From Nemertoderma westbladi (lineage: Eukaryota > Xenacoelomorpha > Nemertodermatida > Nemertodermatidae), in assembly GCA_032718475.1 (NCBI GenBank), contig JAUCBJ010006455.1:1-60749 (forward strand): a DNA stretch of 60,749 nt. The letters run 5' to 3'. Positions within the stretch are counted from its first letter, which is position 1. The number at the start of each line of letters is the position of its first letter. The notes beneath the pieces were generated by a model. The model made no database searches, was not told where the DNA came from, and saw only the letters and a program-made list of their open reading frames with translations. The translations under genes and the position numbers were made by a program. Shown here in pieces: positions 1 to 11,570 of this stretch.

Positions 1-115
1 AAGAATACCAGGTTTACACTTTTCGGTCGAAATTTTATTGTAATTGTATATCTGAAGAATTTGGTCTTTTTTAATTTCTCATTAGGCCTATTAAGTATTA
101 TATAGCGCATGTAGC
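1..115 (+). repeat. Fragment of a dispersed MITE-like repeat cut by the window edge
   Basis: The first 110 or so bases align, with mismatches and small gaps, to the reverse complement of about 54480-54584. Shared blocks include AAGAATACCA at the very start, CGGTCGA, TATATCTGAAGAATTTG and TATTAAGT. The 54.4-kb copy has inverted ends that begin TGAAGAATACC, so this is probably one end of the same element, whose first bases lie outside the window. Family membership is inferred from this pairwise similarity only. Confidence 0.55.
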
Positions 116-263
116 GCTTAAACGCTTTTTACAAACGCTTGTAGCTAAAGAATGAAACCAAAAATGAAAATTCTGACTCACCTAGTGAGGAAGGAGGTGA
201 AACTATCTATGTTTCAAATTTCATACAATCTCATTAAGATTTGTAAAAAAGAAAATTTGTGGT

Positions 264-328
264 GGGGGGGGGGGGGCAGTTATGCAGGACCTAAAATTAT
301 TTTATCCCCCCCCCCCCCCCCCGCCCCC
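264..328. repeat. Paired poly-G and poly-C tracts
   Basis: A run of 13 G (264-276) is followed 29 bases later by a run of 17 C (306-322), one G and five more C. The two runs are complementary and could pair as a hairpin. Similar G/C tract pairs occur at 34963/35880 and 50339/51061, there as parts of inverted repeats. No other element boundary is visible here. Confidence 0.8.
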
Positions 329-839
329 ATTTTTGGGAACGTGGCTGCGCACCTGTAGAGACTAGCTGATCGTCCGCAAAGGTTACATATACAGAGAGAG
401 ATGTTCTGGACTGTGGAAGTGGCTGAACTCGCAGATTATGTAGCAAAAGCCATGGACACTGAATCGTGTTATGACATGGCGTGTTGGCCTATTGGGCCCG
501 CACCAACTACTGTCAAAGAAAGATATCGCGTTCCAGAACGTGTGTGGGATTGTGGTGGTTTTTGTGTCAATAGACGATTTATATATTTGGAATTCTGGAG
601 AGGGGGCAGCTTTAGTTGGCTGGCAATATCGATTATTAGGTAGTTTTCTTTGCATAAGACGAGGGTGAGACTGTTAAGACATGTTTTGTGGAGAGACAAC
701 GCCCTCTTTAGGTAGGTTAATTTTATTTTGTGCAAACATGTTCGTTGTGGTGCATGGATAACAATAAAAACTAAAAATATTATAAAAATATTACTTACTT
801 CTCTTATTATGGGTTTAGACAAAGCCGACGCTGAGAACA
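329..839. other. No gene recognised
   Basis: Several overlapping short frames exist on both strands between 383 and 861, but none has recognisable domain content or splice context. It may be the decayed 5' part of the adjoining retroelement; I cannot show this. Confidence 0.4.
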
Positions 840-2497
840 TCAGCAGTAGAACTACACACATTATTTCTTAAAAAAACATTGCTGTGCACGTTAAAAAGAA
901 ATGGAATCGAAATGATTTAGCTAACAACAATGTGCTTGAACTTGCCAAGGCAGACAATGATGTTGACACAGAATATGACAGTCTTGATTTCAATGTTTGT
1001 GATGCAATATGTAAACAATTAAAATAAAAATATTGCGACAATATTGGCCACTTTGCAGTAGCTATAAATCGAAAAAATGCAGCAGTTGCAACAACATATG
1101 GTGCAACTACAGCAGCCGTTTGGCGTATATGCACTACAACTATTTCAACTAACTAACTAAATATGACTGATTTTATCGGATCCATTAATGTCCCTTCTCA
1201 ACCAGACAGTGGATCACCAGTTTCTATTGCAGGCTTAGAGATTTTCTAAAGAAAATTGACAGACTCATTGAGCCACTGGGACCACCAATACCCGATAAAA
1301 ATGTTTCAGTTGACAGACCCAATTTACAACAAAGGGGGCAAAGTTCAATTTACCATAGATGGTCATAAAACAATAGATGATATAATCATTGTAAATTCAG
1401 TAGACAAAATCTACTTATCACTAAGAGTTTCCAAAGAGCTCCGAATCATAAATTTCCTCACCATCTACCTAAAAATCGGCATAAGGTTTAAGGTTATGAC
1501 ATCTATAAACTCGGTACCGCCATGTTGAGGACATATAGACATTATGGCGAATCGATCATATTGGATTGCAACACTACCAACCTCAACTCCGCGCCGAGTG
1601 TTACCATCATTTATGTTTCTCAACATCTATTTACCCAATACGCAGAGGTATTTTAAGACTAACAATTTCTTTCGAAATTGTTGGTAAACTAAAGAAGAAC
1701 ACACTAAAGGATGGAGTAACACCATTTGCTCTCACAACTGTACAATCTATCCCATTTGCATATCATTCTGCAGTAAAATCAGAGTTAGACAATATGGTGC
1801 AACATATTGTATATTGTAGGAGATATACTAACCAATTGGTGCCACCCAATGGTGGCAATTCCCAAACCAGGTCGCAAAATTAGAATATGTGTCGATTTGA
1901 TGCACCTCAACCATCTGGTGGCTCGAACTATACATCCCACCAAAATCCGGCAGATGCAGCCACTGAACTTTTATCAACATAATTTCTACTGCGAACTTGC
2001 TGCGACAAAAGGCTATTAGCAGATGCCACTAGCAACAGTGTCATATCAATGCACAACATTCATTACAGCATTGGGAAATTTTCGATTTCTTAGATAGCCC
2101 ATTGGATTTATAAGTACTGGTGACTCGTACAGCCTTTGGGGGGACATCCTGGCCTAGACATACAGAAAGTAGTTGACAACATTGTATTTGGACATAATAC
2201 CTATAGTGGTGCTATAGCACTTGCATGTGATGTCTTAGAAAGGTGCGCATAACATGAAGTTACACTCAATAAAAACAAATGCACCTTTGGTGTTCAAAAA
2301 CTATATTTTGTTAGTGATAATATATCAACTGTAGGTATTGAAACTGACCCCATCAAGATCAAGTCTATAGCACAATTTCCAACACTGCAATCAACATTGC
2401 GATCTATTATGGGTCTTGTGAATCAGCTTGGAACATTTCCAACCTCAATTGCTGAAGCAGAAAAGCCACTGAGACCTCTGCTAAGAACATAACCAGT
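840..2497 (+). mobile_element. Decayed Ty3/gypsy-type LTR retrotransposon, pol region (5' part)
   Basis: Reverse-transcriptase signatures of the Ty3/gypsy type are readable in several broken frames. About 1690-1805 reads DGVTPFALTT then VKSELDNM, the segment just before the polymerase fingers. About 1845-1915 reads AIPKPGRKIRICVDLMHLN. About 2170 reads VVDNIVFG, where the catalytic motif normally has two aspartates, so one is lost. About 2255-2480 reads LNKNKCTFG and ends in PLRPLL, just before the RNase H tether. The 1340-1460 stretch may be the protease-to-RT linker, and 900-1100 may hold a gag remnant; both are weak. There are many stops and frame changes and no LTRs were seen. The element is dead. 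It continues at 3829 after an inserted LINE. Confidence 0.75.
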
Positions 2498-3828
2498 ACC
2501 CTGGAGCCCATTTTGGCACTTAGAAGGATAATTGAAGAGTTATCAAAAAAGAAAGACAGGCATCTGGCTGTTATCTTTGTTGACTTCTTCAAGGCCTTTG
2601 ATTCAGTCTCTCGCTCACGTATGTTCAGCATACTATCATTATACAGTTATATGGGATTCCTGATGAAATTATTGCAGCAATAATATCAGTATACGATGGT
2701 TCGACAACATTTGTGTCTACTGTTGATGGTGACACAGAACCATTTGAAGTGTTATTGGGAGTCATCCAGGGAGACACACTTGCGCCATTCTTGTAAATAA
2801 TTGTGGTTGACTATATTCTACGCATGTCCTTAGATCATCATAATGATGATGGGGTGGTGGTAACTCCACCTACTGGCTCCAGAAGTCGAGGAAATTCTGC
2901 CAAGTACCTAACTTATCTAGACTTGGCTGATGACTTAAGAGTATTCTCAGAATCACTAGAGGGAGCGCAATGGCTCATCAGCTCATTAGCTGCTTCTAGT
3001 GTTCGTCTTTTTATTAACTCCGAAAAGACTAAAATTTTGACAGTTAACTTTGAAAGTCTCAGCAAGTATCTGACCGGATGAGCATAAGCTCAAAGGATGA
3101 TATGCTTGAACATGTGGACTACTTCTGTTACCTGGGATCATGGATCCGGAAGTCAGGTGAGGACCTTCGAATACGTAAGGGAAAGGCATGGGCAGCCTTG
3201 AATAGGCTTTCCAGGATCTATTAAGTCACATAGAATTAGTCGGAAACTTAATTTCCAATTATTTAGAGCAGCAGTAGTTCCTGTACTCCTCTATTGGAGT
3301 CCATGCTGGGCTCTAACTGTAGTACCTTCTAGTTCTAACTGTAGTACCTTCTAGTTCTAACTGTAGTAACTGATATCTGTATCAGTATCTGTCATTGCCG
3401 ACTTTGCAAAAACTGTGCCCATCAAAATGTTATAAATCTCTGGATGGCACATTCACAAGAATGATACGCCGGGTTCACTGTGTCAAGTACAATACACAGA
3501 TCTCCAACCAGTCACTATATAACATAGGAGGTGACGCATTGGTTCCCCCAAGCTTGACACTAGAACAACGCCGCCTGCAGGACATTGCTTTCGCCATGAG
3601 GATCAGCCAGTGCATAATCATGCGCTTGGCGGCCTCATTTGAGTGAATAAGCATGGTGGACAGCGCAAGACTTTCTTGAGACGGATCTTAAAGGACACTG
3701 GCCTTGAAGATGAGGATGATCTAGCAAATGTCATGGGTGATAAGGAGTTGTGGAGGTGCAACTTTGTCGACAGGCCGGCACAGCATTCTTGAAAATGCAG
3801 CTACAATGCAGCATGCCGATCCTAGTAG
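2498..3828 (+). mobile_element. 5'-truncated, decayed LINE (RTE-like), nested in the gypsy remnant
   Basis: It is closely similar to 36838-38066, with shared peptides such as ILALRRIIEELSKKKDRH, AVIFVDFFKAFDSVSRS and the C-terminal FLRRILKDTGLEDE. Several stops and frameshifts interrupt it. About 3320-3415 holds a short local triplication of TCTAACTGTAGTACC absent from the other copy. The 3' end is the same CCGATCCTAGTAGTA as the other copies. It is flanked by TAACCAGT (2490-2497) and TAATCAGT (3829-3836), an 8-bp target duplication with one mismatch. The endonuclease domain is absent, as expected after 5' truncation. Confidence 0.85.
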
Positions 3829-3930
3829 TAATCAGTTCAAACTGATCATGAACTGGCCTTTGATGCAGTACACAAAGCCCATCCATAATTTCTGAGCATA
3901 TTATATGAAAAGGATGCATACTACACTATA
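3829..3930 (+). mobile_element. Continuation of the Ty3/gypsy remnant after the LINE
   Basis: Just after the LINE the frame reads TDHELAFDAVHKAHP, the usual start of the RNase H tether region of Ty3/gypsy pol. When the LINE and one copy of the target duplication are disregarded, this segment is in the same phase as the PLRPLL segment that ends at about 2482, apart from a stop codon. This supports one original element split by the LINE. The coding signal fades after about 3930 and no integrase or LTR is visible. Confidence 0.65.
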
Positions 3931-5552
3931 ATAAGTGAATAGTCTTATATAATAGTCGACCAAAATTCTTCAAAATCGAAACGTTTCCAGATGTATTATT
4001 AATATTATAAACTTTTTAATTATATTTACAATGTATGCGGCTCATGACTTTACGGCACTTGAAAACTAATCAACCTTTTTATACCAAAAAACTTTGTACA
4101 ACGTTTTTCATATATACACAACTTTTTGATTTATTACTATGTCATACTGAATCTAAACTGGCCATGGAAATTAAATAATTTAATGTTAATTTAATTATCC
4201 ACAAACTATAGTCCAGCAGGTTTTATGGCATACAGCGAGTGTTGGTTCCCCTTGAGATGATATAAATACCTATCGTTATTTCGCAATATACCATATAGTA
4301 AAAGTATAATATTCGAAGGGGCAGCTCCACTCCTCATGAATCAACTGTCATCTCAGCGACATGGCTTAAAGTCCGGCTTCTACAGCTTTATATATTCATA
4401 TACAGTGTTTTATACGTTGTCAATAGGCCTCACGGGATTATCGGCGTGTACAGTGCACACACTTATTGACACAACCTATACCCCATATGCATACTCTTAT
4501 TCACAGAAAAGGATTGCAAAACATTATTTTCCATTACCATTGTAACAACCATCATAAAAACTTCTTCCCTTTTTACATGCCAATATTTTACTACTAATAT
4601 AACACAACAGACCATAAATATTGTACAAATTCTTGAAGACACAACATTATAAGTAACTTTTGCACTGTATTGCTTTATCATAACTGTTAGTGGCTTATTA
4701 TATTATGGTCTGCCTGTCAACCTCAACTTTCCTTTATGTATCATATAGTTATAGAATTATCAAATCACTTTATGAATGGAGAATTCTATAATTAGGATAA
4801 TCATTTGAAATCATTTTGCAATTTGTATATAGTTAGTATTTTGACAGGTTGACATTAACTGTTATGCTGGTTAGTTGCGATTGTATAAAAGTTGACGTGA
4901 CATTTTAGATGTTGCAATTGAAAATACTATATTCAGCACAAATACCATGTCTTAATTTATTTTAGTAATTTAGATAGGTACCTGCAAATCGTAATAATAG
5001 CACAGTAAGTGTACATATACGTTTTAATCTTTTCCATAACAACAATGACTAAAGATATGGTGCAATTGGTAGTTTCTGATGGTGGCACTTTCATGAAAAA
5101 GTCGAAATTAAGGATTTACCTCAAAAATTGATATGAGGACTGTCGTTATTTCAAATTTTATTTCAACAATTTTACATTACTTGAGTTGAACACTATAAAT
5201 CTCAATTAAAGTTGTATCTTATATTAATTGTGGAATGATGGGAACCTAACACTTCTCAGCTCTGGAGGGAGAGTGATTTTAATATGCCACTGAGCCTGGT
5301 AGTTGGTATTGTCTTACTCTTCGTCGTGGTTACCTTACAATCAAAATATAAATAATAATAATATTAAGTAAAAGTAACCGTAATGGATATTGTTAAAATT
5401 ATGTGAATTTTTTCTACTTTAATATTCTACTCAATAGCTCAATTCCTATTATAATGTTTCAGAAGTTTCACCAAAAATGTAAAACTTTTTTAAAAAGTAA
5501 GACTTCATATGCTGTTTTACATCATTAAGTCGTTTGATAATGTTAAAAAATA
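3931..5552. other. AT-rich stretch, no gene recognised
   Basis: Only short spurious frames are present (for example 4336-4545). I see no splice-flanked coding exon, RNA gene or inverted-repeat element. Confidence 0.5.
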
Positions 5553-8500
5553 ACTTGCAATGAATCCACCTCGATACTTTTTGTAAAGCACTTGCAATAA
5601 ATCCACCTCGATACTTTTTGTAAAGCACTTGCAATGAATCCACCTCGATACTTTTTGTAAAGCACTTGCAATGAATCCACCTCGATACTTTTTGTAAAGC
5701 ACTTGCAATGAATCCACCTCGATACTTTTTGTAAAGCACTTGCAATGAATCCACCTCGATACTTTTTGTAAAGCACTTGCAATGAATCCACCTCGATACT
5801 TTTTGTAAAGCACTTGCAATGAATCCACCTCGATACTTTTTGTAAAGCACTTGCAATGAATCCACCTCGATACTTTTTGAAAGCACTTGCAATAAATCCA
5901 CCTCGATACTTTTTGTAAAGCACTTGCAATGAATCCACCTCGATACTTTTTGTAAAGCACTTGCAATGAATCCACCTCGATACTTTTTGTAAAGCACTTG
6001 CAATGAATCCACCTCGATACTTTTTGTAAAGCACTTGCAATAAATCCACCTCGATACTTTTTGTAAAGCACTTGCAATGATTCCACCTCGATACTTTTTG
6101 TAAAGCACTTGCAATGAATCCACCTCGATACTTTTTGTAAAGCACTTGCAATGAATCCACCTCGATACTTTTTGTAAAGCACTTGCAATAAATCCACCTC
6201 GATACTTTTTGTAAAGCACTTGCAATGAATCCACCTCGATACTTTTTGTAAAGCACTTGCAATGAATCCACCTCGATACTTTTTGTAAAGCACTTGCAAT
6301 GAATCCACCTCGATACTTTTTGTAAAGCACTTGCAATGAATCCACCTCGATACTTTTTGTAAAGCACTTGCAATAAATCCACCTCGATACTTTTTGTAAA
6401 GCACTTGCAATGAATCCACCTCGATACTTTTTGTAAAGCACTTGCAATAATTCCACCTCGATACTTTTTGTAAAGCGCTTGCAATGAATCCACCTCGATA
6501 CTTTTTGTAAAGCACTTGCAATGAATCCACCTCGATACTTTTTGTAAAGCACTTGCAATGAATCCACCTCGATACTTTTTGTAAAGCACTTGCAATGAAT
6601 CCACGTCGATACTTTTGTAAAGCACTTGCAATAAATCCACCTCGATACTTTTTGTAAAGCACTTGCAATGAATCCACCTCGATACTTTTTGTAAAGCACT
6701 TGCAATGAATCCACCTCGATACCTTTTGTAAAGCATTTGCAATGAATCCACCTCGATACTTTTTGTAAAGCACTTGCAATGAATCCACCTCGATACTTTT
6801 TGTAAAGCACTTGCAATAAATCCACCTCGATACTTTTTGTAAAGCACTTGCAATGAATCCACCTCGATACTTTTTGTAAAGCACTTGCAATGAATCCACC
6901 TCGATACTTTTTGTAAAGCACTTGCAATGAATCCACCTCGATACTTTTTGTAAAGCACTTGCAATGAATCCACCTCGATACTTTTGTAAAGCACTTGCAA
7001 TAAATCCACCTCGATACTTTTAGTAAAGCACTTGCAATGAATCCACCTCGATACTTTTTGTAAAGCACTTGCAATGAATCCACCTCGATACTTTTTGTAA
7101 AGCACTTGCAATGAATCCACCTCGATACTTTTTGTAAAGCACTTGCAATGAATCCACCTCGATACTTTTTGTAAAGCACTTGCAATGAATCCACCTCGAT
7201 ACTTTTTGTAAAGCACTTGCAATGAATCCACCTCGATACTATTTGTAAAGCACTTGCAATGAATCCACCTCGATACTTTTTGTAAAGCACTTGCAATGAA
7301 TCCACCTCGATACTTTTTGTAAAGCACTTGCAATGAATCCACTTCGATACTTTTTGTAAAGCACTTGCAATAAATCCACCTCGATACTTTTTGTAAAGCA
7401 CTTGCAATGAATCCACCTCGATACTTTTTGTAAAGCACTTGCAATAAATCCACCTCGATACTTTTTGTAAAGCAGTTGCAATGAATCCACCTCGATACTT
7501 TTTGTAAAGCATTTGCAATGAATCCACCTCGATACTTTTTGTAAAGCACTTGCAATGAATCCACCTCGATACTTTTTGTAAAGCACTTGCAATGAATCCA
7601 CCTCGATACTTTTTGTAAAGCACTTGCAATGAATCCACCTCGATACTTTTTGTAAAGCACTTGCAATAAATCCACCTCGATACTTTTTATAAAGCACTTG
7701 CAATGAATCCACCTCGATACTTTTCGTAAAGCACTTGCAATGAATCCACCTCGATACTTTTTGTAAAGCACTTGCAATAAATCCACCTCGATACTTTTTA
7801 TAAAGCACTTGCAATGAATCCACCTCGATACTTTTTGTAAAGCACTTGCAATGAATCCACCTCGATACTTTTTGTAAAGCACTTGCAATGAATCCACCTC
7901 GATACTTTTTGTAAAGCACTTGCAATGAATCCACCTCGATACTTTTTGTAAAGCACTTGCAATGAATCCACCTCGATACTTTTTGTAAAGCACTTGCAAT
8001 GAATCCACCTCGATACTTTTTGTAAAGCACTTGCAATGAATCCACCTCGATACTTTTTGTAAAGCACTTGCAATAAATCCACCTCGATACTTTTTGTAAA
8101 GCACTTGCAATGAATCCACCTCGATACTTTTTGTAAAGCACTTGCAATGAATCCACCTCGATACTTTTTGTAAAGCACTTGCAATGAATCCACCTCGATA
8201 CTTTTTGTAAAGCACTTGCAATGAATCCACCTCGATACTTTTTGTAAAGCACTTGCAATAAATCCACCTCGATACTTTTTGTAAAGCACTTGCAATGAAT
8301 CCACCTCGATACTTTTTGTAAAGCACTTGCAATAATTCCACCTCGATACTTTTTGTAAAGCGCTTGCAATGAATCCACCTCGATACTTTTTGTAAAGCAC
8401 TTGCAATGAATCCACCTCGATACTTTTTGTAAAGCACTTGCAATGAATCCACGTCGATACTTTTGTAAAGCACTTGCAATAAATCCACCTCGATACTTTT

Positions 8501-9812
8501 TGTAAAGCACTTGCAATGAATCCACCTCGATACTTTTTGTAAAGCACTTGCAATGAATCCACCTCGATACCTTTTGTAAAGCATTTGCAATGAATCCACC
8601 TCGATACTTTTTGTAAAGCACTTGCAATGAATCCACCTCGATACTTTTTGTAAAGCACTTGCAATAAATCCACCTCGATACTTTTTGTAAAGCACTTGCA
8701 ATGAATCCACCTCGATACTTTTTGTAAAGCACTTGCAATGAATCCACCTCGATACTTTTTGTAAAGCACTTGCAATGAATCCACCTCGATACTTTTTGTA
8801 AAGCACTTGCAATGAATCCACCTCGATACTTTTGTAAAGCACTTGCAATAAATCCACCTCGATACTTTTAGTAAAGCACTTGCAATGAATCCACCTCGAT
8901 ACTTTTTGTAAAGCACTTGCAATGAATCCACCTCGATACTTTTTGTAAAGCACTTGCAATGAATCCACCTCGATACTTTTTGTAAAGCACTTGCAATGAA
9001 TCCACCTCGATACTTTTTGTAAAGCACTTGCAATGAATCCACCTCGATACTTTTTGTAAAGCACTTGCAATGAATCCACCTCGATACTATTTGTAAAGCA
9101 CTTGCAATGAATCCACCTCGATACTTTTTGTAAAGCACTTGCAATGAATCCACCTCGATACTTTTTGTAAAGCACTTGCAATGAATCCACTTCGATACTT
9201 TTTGTAAAGCACTTGCAATAAATCCACCTCGATACTTTTTGTAAAGCACTTGCAATGAATCCACCTCGATACTTTTTGTAAAGCACTTGCAATAAATCCA
9301 CCTCGATACTTTTTGTAAAGCAGTTGCAATGAATCCACCTCGATACTTTTTGTAAAGCATTTGCAATGAATCCACCTCGATACTTTTTGTAAAGCACTTG
9401 CAATGAATCCACCTCGATACTTTTCGTAAAGCACTTGCAATGAATCCACCTCGATACTTTTTGTAAAGCACTTGCAATAAATCCACCTCGATACTTTTTA
9501 TAAAGCACTTGCAATGAATCCACCTCGATACTTTTTGTAAAGCACTTGCAATGAATCCACCTCGATACTTTTTGTAAAGCACTTGCAATGAATCCACCTC
9601 GATACTTTTTGTAAAGCACTTGCAATGAATCCACCTCGATACTTTTTGTAAAGCACTTGCAATGAATCCACCTCGATACTTTTTGTAAAGCACTTGCAAT
9701 GAATCCACCTCGATACTTTTTGTAAAGCACTTGCAATGAATCCACCTCGATATTTTTTGGAAAGCACTTGCAATGAATCCACCTCGATACTTTTTGTAAA
9801 GCACATGCAATG
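5553..9812. repeat. Giant 37-bp minisatellite, about 115 units
   Basis: The unit begins TGAATCCACCTCGATAC and ends GTAAAGCACTTGCAA, 37 bp in all, repeated with about 95% or better identity. Common variants are TAAATCC for TGAATCC, and units one T short. Marker variants recur about 1848 bp apart (TACTATTTG at 7237 and 9085; CCACTTCG at 7341 and 9189; TACCTTTTG at 6720 and 8568), showing an internal duplication of about 50 units. The minus strand of the unit has no stop codon in any phase. Because 37 leaves remainder 1 on division by 3, all three minus frames stay open over kilobases and give the same 37-residue period. I treat these frames as non-coding: there is no unique domain, and the unit mutates without regard to codons. 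Confidence 0.97.
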
Positions 9813-11570
9813 AGTGCCAATAATTGTTTCATGATCAGAAAGGCTCAAAAGTACTTAGCAATAAATATGCAGGTAGTTTTACTACAAATTTCCAAAACTT
9901 TACACCCGTTGCTATGACATTTACAACCATTTATGGCTGACTTTTTATTTTACGGAAAGAAGAGCTTTCTCAGTTTGGAATGATTATGATAAAGACACAA
10001 TGTCCATTATTTGAGGGACATCAGTATGTGAATTGATGGTCAGTATGTTTGAAGTAAATGTAAGTTGGTTATTATTATATGAATCGGCGTTTGCCTTGTA
10101 GAACAATAAATCATTAGAGCTACTTGGGCCGCATATTGGGAAGAAACAAAATTGCTTGTGTATCAAGCGTCATTGTATTTAATTGCTTTGCCCTCGCAAT
10201 AACGAAATATACGCTATATAATTGCCATGTGTATAAATAAAATCTACATATACACACAATATTTAACTGGGGAATTGCTTGTTAGAAAGGCAAAACTCTC
10301 TGAATGAAATCATTGATTTACTGCTGGCGTTATAAAATGTTCAGGCTTTCTGCATTTTATTGATTGTAATATTGGATGGGACACTTGTGTAGTCACTACT
10401 GGTACCCCAGCTAGCGTTCTATTCGCATAAATGAACCCAGTAGAGGCTAGCTAAACATTCCTCATAAACTTACTTTGAAGGAATTATTGCACACCACTGT
10501 AATGCTACTGCTATCAAACTACCTGTGTGTAGTTCCTGACTATGAGCCATAGCCTGCTGCAGTGCTGCCACCACAATTTTCGGCTAAGCCGAGTAATCAA
10601 TACCTTAGAATGCATTTATACCTTCGCAAACATGCCACGAATATATAAAGGCCTAAGGTTAAACAGCCCTATGTGAAGGCCATGTATTTTCATATAACCC
10701 GGCTTTAGATATGCTGACTGAGTGAACTAAAGGCTGTCCGGGCAGTCAGATACCATTAACTAACTAAACCTCACCGCATTAAGTTTAACTGCAGTAAAGC
10801 CGATCATTTTACTGACATATTAAGTAACTTTAAGTATTTGAACTTCTGTGGGAATGCTAATTGAAGGACCTTAGTTTCTATAGGCTGCCAATTTATGTAT
10901 TTTAGTTTTTAGTTTTTATTTATATGAATAAATCAATAGATTGAAAACTTGGTTTATTTTGATCTCTGCTTCCTTAAAATGGGAGGGTTATTGATTGCGA
11001 GTAGGTTCTTCCTTCGATTCCTTCCTCAATAATACACCTTGTTTGTGCGCCAAGTTTAAATTCAATTTTACAAAAAAAAAAATATGCGTTTCATATTCTA
11101 GCACATTGTGGTATATATCACAATATCATTACAATGATCTTGAGTACTTTGTTTTATAGCGAAATATTTTAAGAAATCTATAGCAAAGGTAAACAAGTTA
11201 CAGGGAATAATTTGAAAATTAAAAGGTTTTAAAATTTATTACATTAAAAATAAAAAATAAATCACGTTATCAAATAGTTAATTACCTATCCTAATTACCT
11301 GCTCCACAAATTTACTCAGCTTTTCAATGTTGTAGAATTAAATTACAACCACTGATGGGTTACGATAAAACTTGTGATTTTCAAAGTTAAATATGACACA
11401 GATTCATTTTATTATAATTTTCGGTGAGCCCAGCTTGCATATTCAGAATTGATAACTTATCTTAATTGTTTGCTTTCATATTAATACCATTAATATATTT
11501 TGTAGCACATCAATCAATATCTAAGAAGCGAGGAATTCGCAATGCGAAATTGTAAAATAGCGTAAGTAGG
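9813..11570. other. AT-rich stretch, no gene recognised
   Basis: This lies between two minisatellites. No frame longer than about 60 residues looks coding and no repeat-element termini were recognised. Confidence 0.5.

Noticed and set aside
5543-9832. Minus-strand frame of 1429 codons as a giant repetitive protein gene
   Set aside because: It is wholly composed of the 37-bp repeat, is equally open in all three frames, and has no unique domain, splice or start support.
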